A DNA stretch of 33,026 nucleotides from VGCC01 sp044375955 (lineage in GTDB: Bacteria > Actinomycetota > Actinomycetes > S36-B12): NCBI GenBank assembly GCA_044375955.1, contig JBILLS010000023.1:1-33026 (forward strand), in the 5' to 3' direction. The translations under genes were made by a program, and so were the position numbers. The notes under the pieces are model-generated. The model was not told the origin of the DNA. It did not search any database and worked only from the letters and a program-made list of their open reading frames with translations. Position 1 is the stretch's first letter; the number at the start of each line of letters is the position of its first letter. Below are positions 30,652 to 33,026 of this stretch, piece after piece.

Positions 30652-32759
30652 AGCGATGATCCGCGCTTGCTCGTCACCTCGATGAGCGTCTCCTGATAGT
30701 CCTTCAGGTGACGCCCCTCGGAGTCCAGGAGCCAGCGAGTCCAGGTTCCATCGGAGTTGAGTTCCCAGCGGGCCGTCCCGGGGTCGAAAGCGAAATCGAG
30801 CAGCGACTCGATCTCGGCGATCTGCTCTGGATCTGCGAGGCTGACGAGCGTCTCGACTCGGCGGTCGAGATTACGGTGCATGAGGTCCGCCGATCCGATC
30901 CACACGGATGGGTTGCCACCATTGGCGAAGGAGTAGGCCCGCGAGTGTTCCAGGAATCGCCCGAGAATGCTCACAACCCGGATGTTCTCGCTGAGTCCGG
31001 GGAGTCCCGGCCTGAGCGCGCATATCCCTCGGACGAAGATCTCGACGGGAACCCCCTGCGATGAAGCCCGATAGAGAGCATCGATGATCGCCTCGTCCAC
31101 GATGGAGTTGCACTTGAAGCGAATGCGCGCCGGGCGCCCCTCACGGTGGTTCTCGATTTCCCGATCGATCCTGGTAATCAAGCCGGTGCGAACCGAGTGC
31201 GGTGCCACGAGGAGACGCTTGTACTCAGTATTCATGGAGTAACCGGAAAGCACGTTGAACAGATTCGAAACGTCCTCGCCGACGTCCGGGTTGCAGGTCA
31301 GCAGCCCGAAATCCTCATAGAGGCGAGCAGTCTTGGGGTGGTAGTTACCCGTGCCGATATGGCAGTAGCGGCGCAGTTGGTCCCCATCGTTCCGGACGAC
31401 CATCGAGAGCTTGCTGTGAGTCTTCAGCCCGACCAGACCGTAGACCACGTGGACCCCAGCCTGCTCGAGTTTGCGCGCCCACTCGATGTTGTTCTGTTCG
31501 TCGAAGCGAGCCTTGATCTCCACCAGGGCGAGAACCTGCTTTCCGCTCTCGGCTGCTCGGATCAGGGCATCGACGATCGGGGAATCACCGGAAGTGCGGT
31601 ACAGGGTCTGCTTGATGGCAAGCACCTGTGGGTCCACGGCAGCCTGTTCGAGGAACAGTTGCACGCTCGTGGAGAAGGCGTCGTACGGGTGATGCAGAAG
31701 GACATCGTGTTCGCGTACCGCCGCCATGATGTCGGGGGCCGTCGATGTCTCGACGCCGGAGAGTTGACGAGAGGTTCGTGGTACGAACTTCGGCTGCTTG
31801 AGCTCCGGTCGATCAAGGTTGACCAGCGTCCACAGCCCGGTGAGATCGAGGGGACCCGGAAGTCGGTAGACCTCCTGGTCGCTCACGTCGAGCTCACTCA
31901 CGAGCAGTTCGAGTACGTGGTGGGGTATGTCTTCAACGACTTCCAGTCGAACCGCAGGACCGAAACGGCGGCGCACCAATTCTCGTTCCAGAGCCTTGAG
32001 CAGGTTCTCGGCGTCGTCCTCTTCCACCTCCACGTCCTCATTGCGGGTGACGCGGAAGGCATGGTTCTCGACGATCTCCATCCCCGGGAAGAGATCACCG
32101 AGGTGGGCGGCGATGACGTCCTCGAGTGCGACGTAGCGTTGGGGCCCGACCTCGTAGAAGCGAGGGAGCAGTGGTGGGACCTTGACGCGCGCGAACAGGG
32201 TGTTCCCCGTCTGCGGGTTGCGCACGACCACGGCGAGGTTGAGAGACAAGCCGCTGATGTAGGGGAACGGATGCGAGGGATCCACAGCCAAGGGAGTCAG
32301 TACCGGGAAGACGGTGGAGTCGAACAGCAGGTCCATCTCCTTCTTCTCGGCCGGTGTCAACTCCTCCCAGCCGAGGATTGCGATCCCGTTGCGGTCGAGC
32401 TCCGGCCGAATGACACGCGCGAAGAGATCGGACTGCGTCTGCTGGAGTTCGTAGGCGCGCCGCCAGATCCCCTCGAGAACCTCCTTGGGGCCGCGCCCAC
32501 TCGCGGAAGGTCGTGCGATGCCGGTAGCGATGCGTCGCTTGAGACCAGCCACGCGAACCATGAAGAACTCGTCCATGTTGCTCGCGAAGATCGCAACGAA
32601 CTTGGTTCGCTCGAGCAGGGGCAACTGCTCGTCCTCCGCCAGCTCCAGGACTCGCTGGTTGAAGGCGAGCCACGACAGTTCGCGGTCGAGGAAACGCCGG
32701 TCCTTGGCTTGATCCGGATCCTCGGCCGCGGTGAGGGTCGCCGTGTCCTGGAGGGTCAC
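30648..32759 (-). CDS. ppk1: Polyphosphate kinase 1
   Basis: 703 residues, full length. PPK1 reversibly polymerises the gamma-phosphate of ATP into polyphosphate. Domains: N-terminal helical region (FLDRELSWLAFNQRVLELA), head domain, and two PLD-like catalytic domains. The autophosphorylated histidine is H448 in GLKTHSK and the second catalytic histidine is H605 in FLEHSRAYSF. Also visible is HHPYDAFSTSVQ. The start is GTG 32759 with GGGAG upstream. It follows mshD by 34 bp and overlaps the CYTH/CHAD gene. The long open frame on the opposite strand (31146-32897) is a shadow of this GC-rich gene. Confidence 0.98.
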   Translation of the reverse strand: MTLQDTATLTAAEDPDQAKDRRFLDRELSWLAFNQRVLELAEDEQLPLLERTKFVAIFASNMDEFFMVRVAGLKRRIATGIARPSASGRGPKEVLEGIWRRAYELQQTQSDLFARVIRPELDRNGIAILGWEELTPAEKKEMDLLFDSTVFPVLTPLAVDPSHPFPYISGLSLNLAVVVRNPQTGNTLFARVKVPPLLPRFYEVGPQRYVALEDVIAAHLGDLFPGMEIVENHAFRVTRNEDVEVEEDDAENLLKALERELVRRRFGPAVRLEVVEDIPHHVLELLVSELDVSDQEVYRLPGPLDLTGLWTLVNLDRPELKQPKFVPRTSRQLSGVETSTAPDIMAAVREHDVLLHHPYDAFSTSVQLFLEQAAVDPQVLAIKQTLYRTSGDSPIVDALIRAAESGKQVLALVEIKARFDEQNNIEWARKLEQAGVHVVYGLVGLKTHSKLSMVVRNDGDQLRRYCHIGTGNYHPKTARLYEDFGLLTCNPDVGEDVSNLFNVLSGYSMNTEYKRLLVAPHSVRTGLITRIDREIENHREGRPARIRFKCNSIVDEAIIDALYRASSQGVPVEIFVRGICALRPGLPGLSENIRVVSILGRFLEHSRAYSFANGGNPSVWIGSADLMHRNLDRRVETLVSLADPEQIAEIESLLDFAFDPGTARWELNSDGTWTRWLLDSEGRHLKDYQETLIEVTSKRGSSL

Positions 32760-32793
32760 CCAGGGATGCTCCCACAGCCAGGTGAACGATGGA

Positions 32794-33026
32794 TCAGGTG
32801 GAGCGGCGGTACAGGACGTCGGTATCCCAGCGGACGAAGCCCAGGTGGGTATAGAGCGCGATCGCGGAATCGTTGGTGTGTTCGACGTAGAGCATGACCT
32901 GATCCAGGCCCCTCTCGCGAAGGTGCCGGAGGCCCGCGACGGTCAGCGCCTGCCCCAGGCCCCGTCCGTGCCAGGCCGGATCCACACCCAGGATGTAGAC
33001 CTCGCCGATGGGTTCGTGACGGTGAT
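32794..33026 (-). CDS. mshD: Mycothiol synthase, C-terminal part (cut by window edge)
   Basis: 77 codons are visible, ending at TGA 32796-32794; the frame is open to the right edge. The residues HRHEPIGEVYILGVDPAW followed by GRGLGQALTVAGLRHLRERG form the acetyl-CoA-binding loop of a GNAT domain, and LYVEHTNDSAIALYTHLGF is the family end. The match to the C-terminal acetyltransferase domain of MshD, which adds the acetyl group in the last step of mycothiol synthesis, is good, and mshD next to ppk1 is a common actinobacterial arrangement. It leads or belongs to the operon with ppk1. Other GNAT proteins share the loop, so the assignment also leans on context. Confidence 0.82.
   Translation of the reverse strand, partial: HRHEPIGEVYILGVDPAWHGRGLGQALTVAGLRHLRERGLDQVMLYVEHTNDSAIALYTHLGFVRWDTDVLYRRST

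Noticed and set aside
31146..32897. Very long open frame (583 codons) on the plus strand opposite PPK1
   Set aside because: It is antisense to a full-length, motif-complete ppk1, has no family motifs and low-complexity composition. GC-rich genes commonly leave such shadow frames.
1..33026. tRNA/rRNA genes, CRISPR arrays, insertion sequences, integrases or phage genes
   Set aside because: Nothing of the kind was recognised when reading gaps and gene products; no regularly spaced repeats or transposase motifs were seen.

Overview
GC-rich actinobacterial chromosome segment, very densely packed: 32 protein genes, no RNA genes, no mobile elements and no CRISPR array seen. The largest gap without a gene is about 134 bp (3715-3848). 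The clearest taxonomic marker is the right end, where mycothiol synthase (mshD, cut by the edge), polyphosphate kinase (ppk1), a CYTH/CHAD protein and a NUDIX/SixA-type (MutT1-like) protein lie in one tightly coupled minus-strand operon. Mycothiol is an actinomycete thiol. An F420-type LLM oxidoreductase, many GTG starts and probable leaderless transcripts agree with this. I cannot name the genus.

From about 0.2 to 24.7 kb the window looks like a catabolic region for nitrogen-containing organic compounds. It holds three glutamine synthetase-like amide ligases (2365-3714, 6986-8254, 18158-19489) and two class I glutamine amidotransferase-like proteins (1549-2265, 19492-20181), which together match the known logic of gamma-glutamylation of an amine followed by removal of the glutamyl group (as in Puu polyamine and aniline AtdA1/AtdA2 pathways). 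It also has two cytochrome P450s, a PuuC-like aldehyde dehydrogenase, a NicX-like dihydroxypyridine dioxygenase paired with a NicD-like alpha/beta hydrolase, an aromatic-acid-type CoA ligase, two acyl-CoA dehydrogenase-like flavoproteins, a class III CoA-transferase, an acetoacetate decarboxylase-family protein with an LLM oxidoreductase, an APC amine/amino-acid permease, an MFS carrier and a zinc alcohol dehydrogenase. Regulators are a MarR (partial), a TetR and a GntR/FCD protein. A Phd/VapC toxin-antitoxin pair sits inside the cluster.

Layout: MarR(partial)<-, P450-1->, GATase-1<-, GS-1->, Phd-VapC->, LLM<- and ADC<- (operon), TetR->, then GS-2<-, NicX<-, hydrolase<- (operon read from 10095 down), ACAD-1-> CoA ligase->, APC permease->, terminator, MFS->, P450-2<- ADH<- (operon), GS-3-> GATase-2-> CoA-transferase-> (operon), ACAD-2<-, PuuC-like ALDH-> GntR->, EamA exporter<-, GlgC-> trypsin->, then NUDIX<- CYTH/CHAD<- PPK1<- MshD<-.

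Two regulatory patterns stand out. A 16-bp operator-like motif (common core TTnGnnCCCGwACG) lies 15-20 nt before the start codons of P450-1, GS-1, the ADC gene (shared with TetR) and the APC permease, so the TetR at 6339 probably controls all four. Separately, the divergent hydrolase/ACAD-1 promoters share one perfect palindrome whose two arms are the two -35 boxes, in mirror symmetry, with both genes apparently leaderless. The likely chemistry is uptake of an amine or N-heterocycle, gamma-glutamyl protection, oxidation by P450/dehydrogenases, deglutamylation, ring cleavage and CoA-dependent breakdown. The actual substrate is not determined by the sequence.
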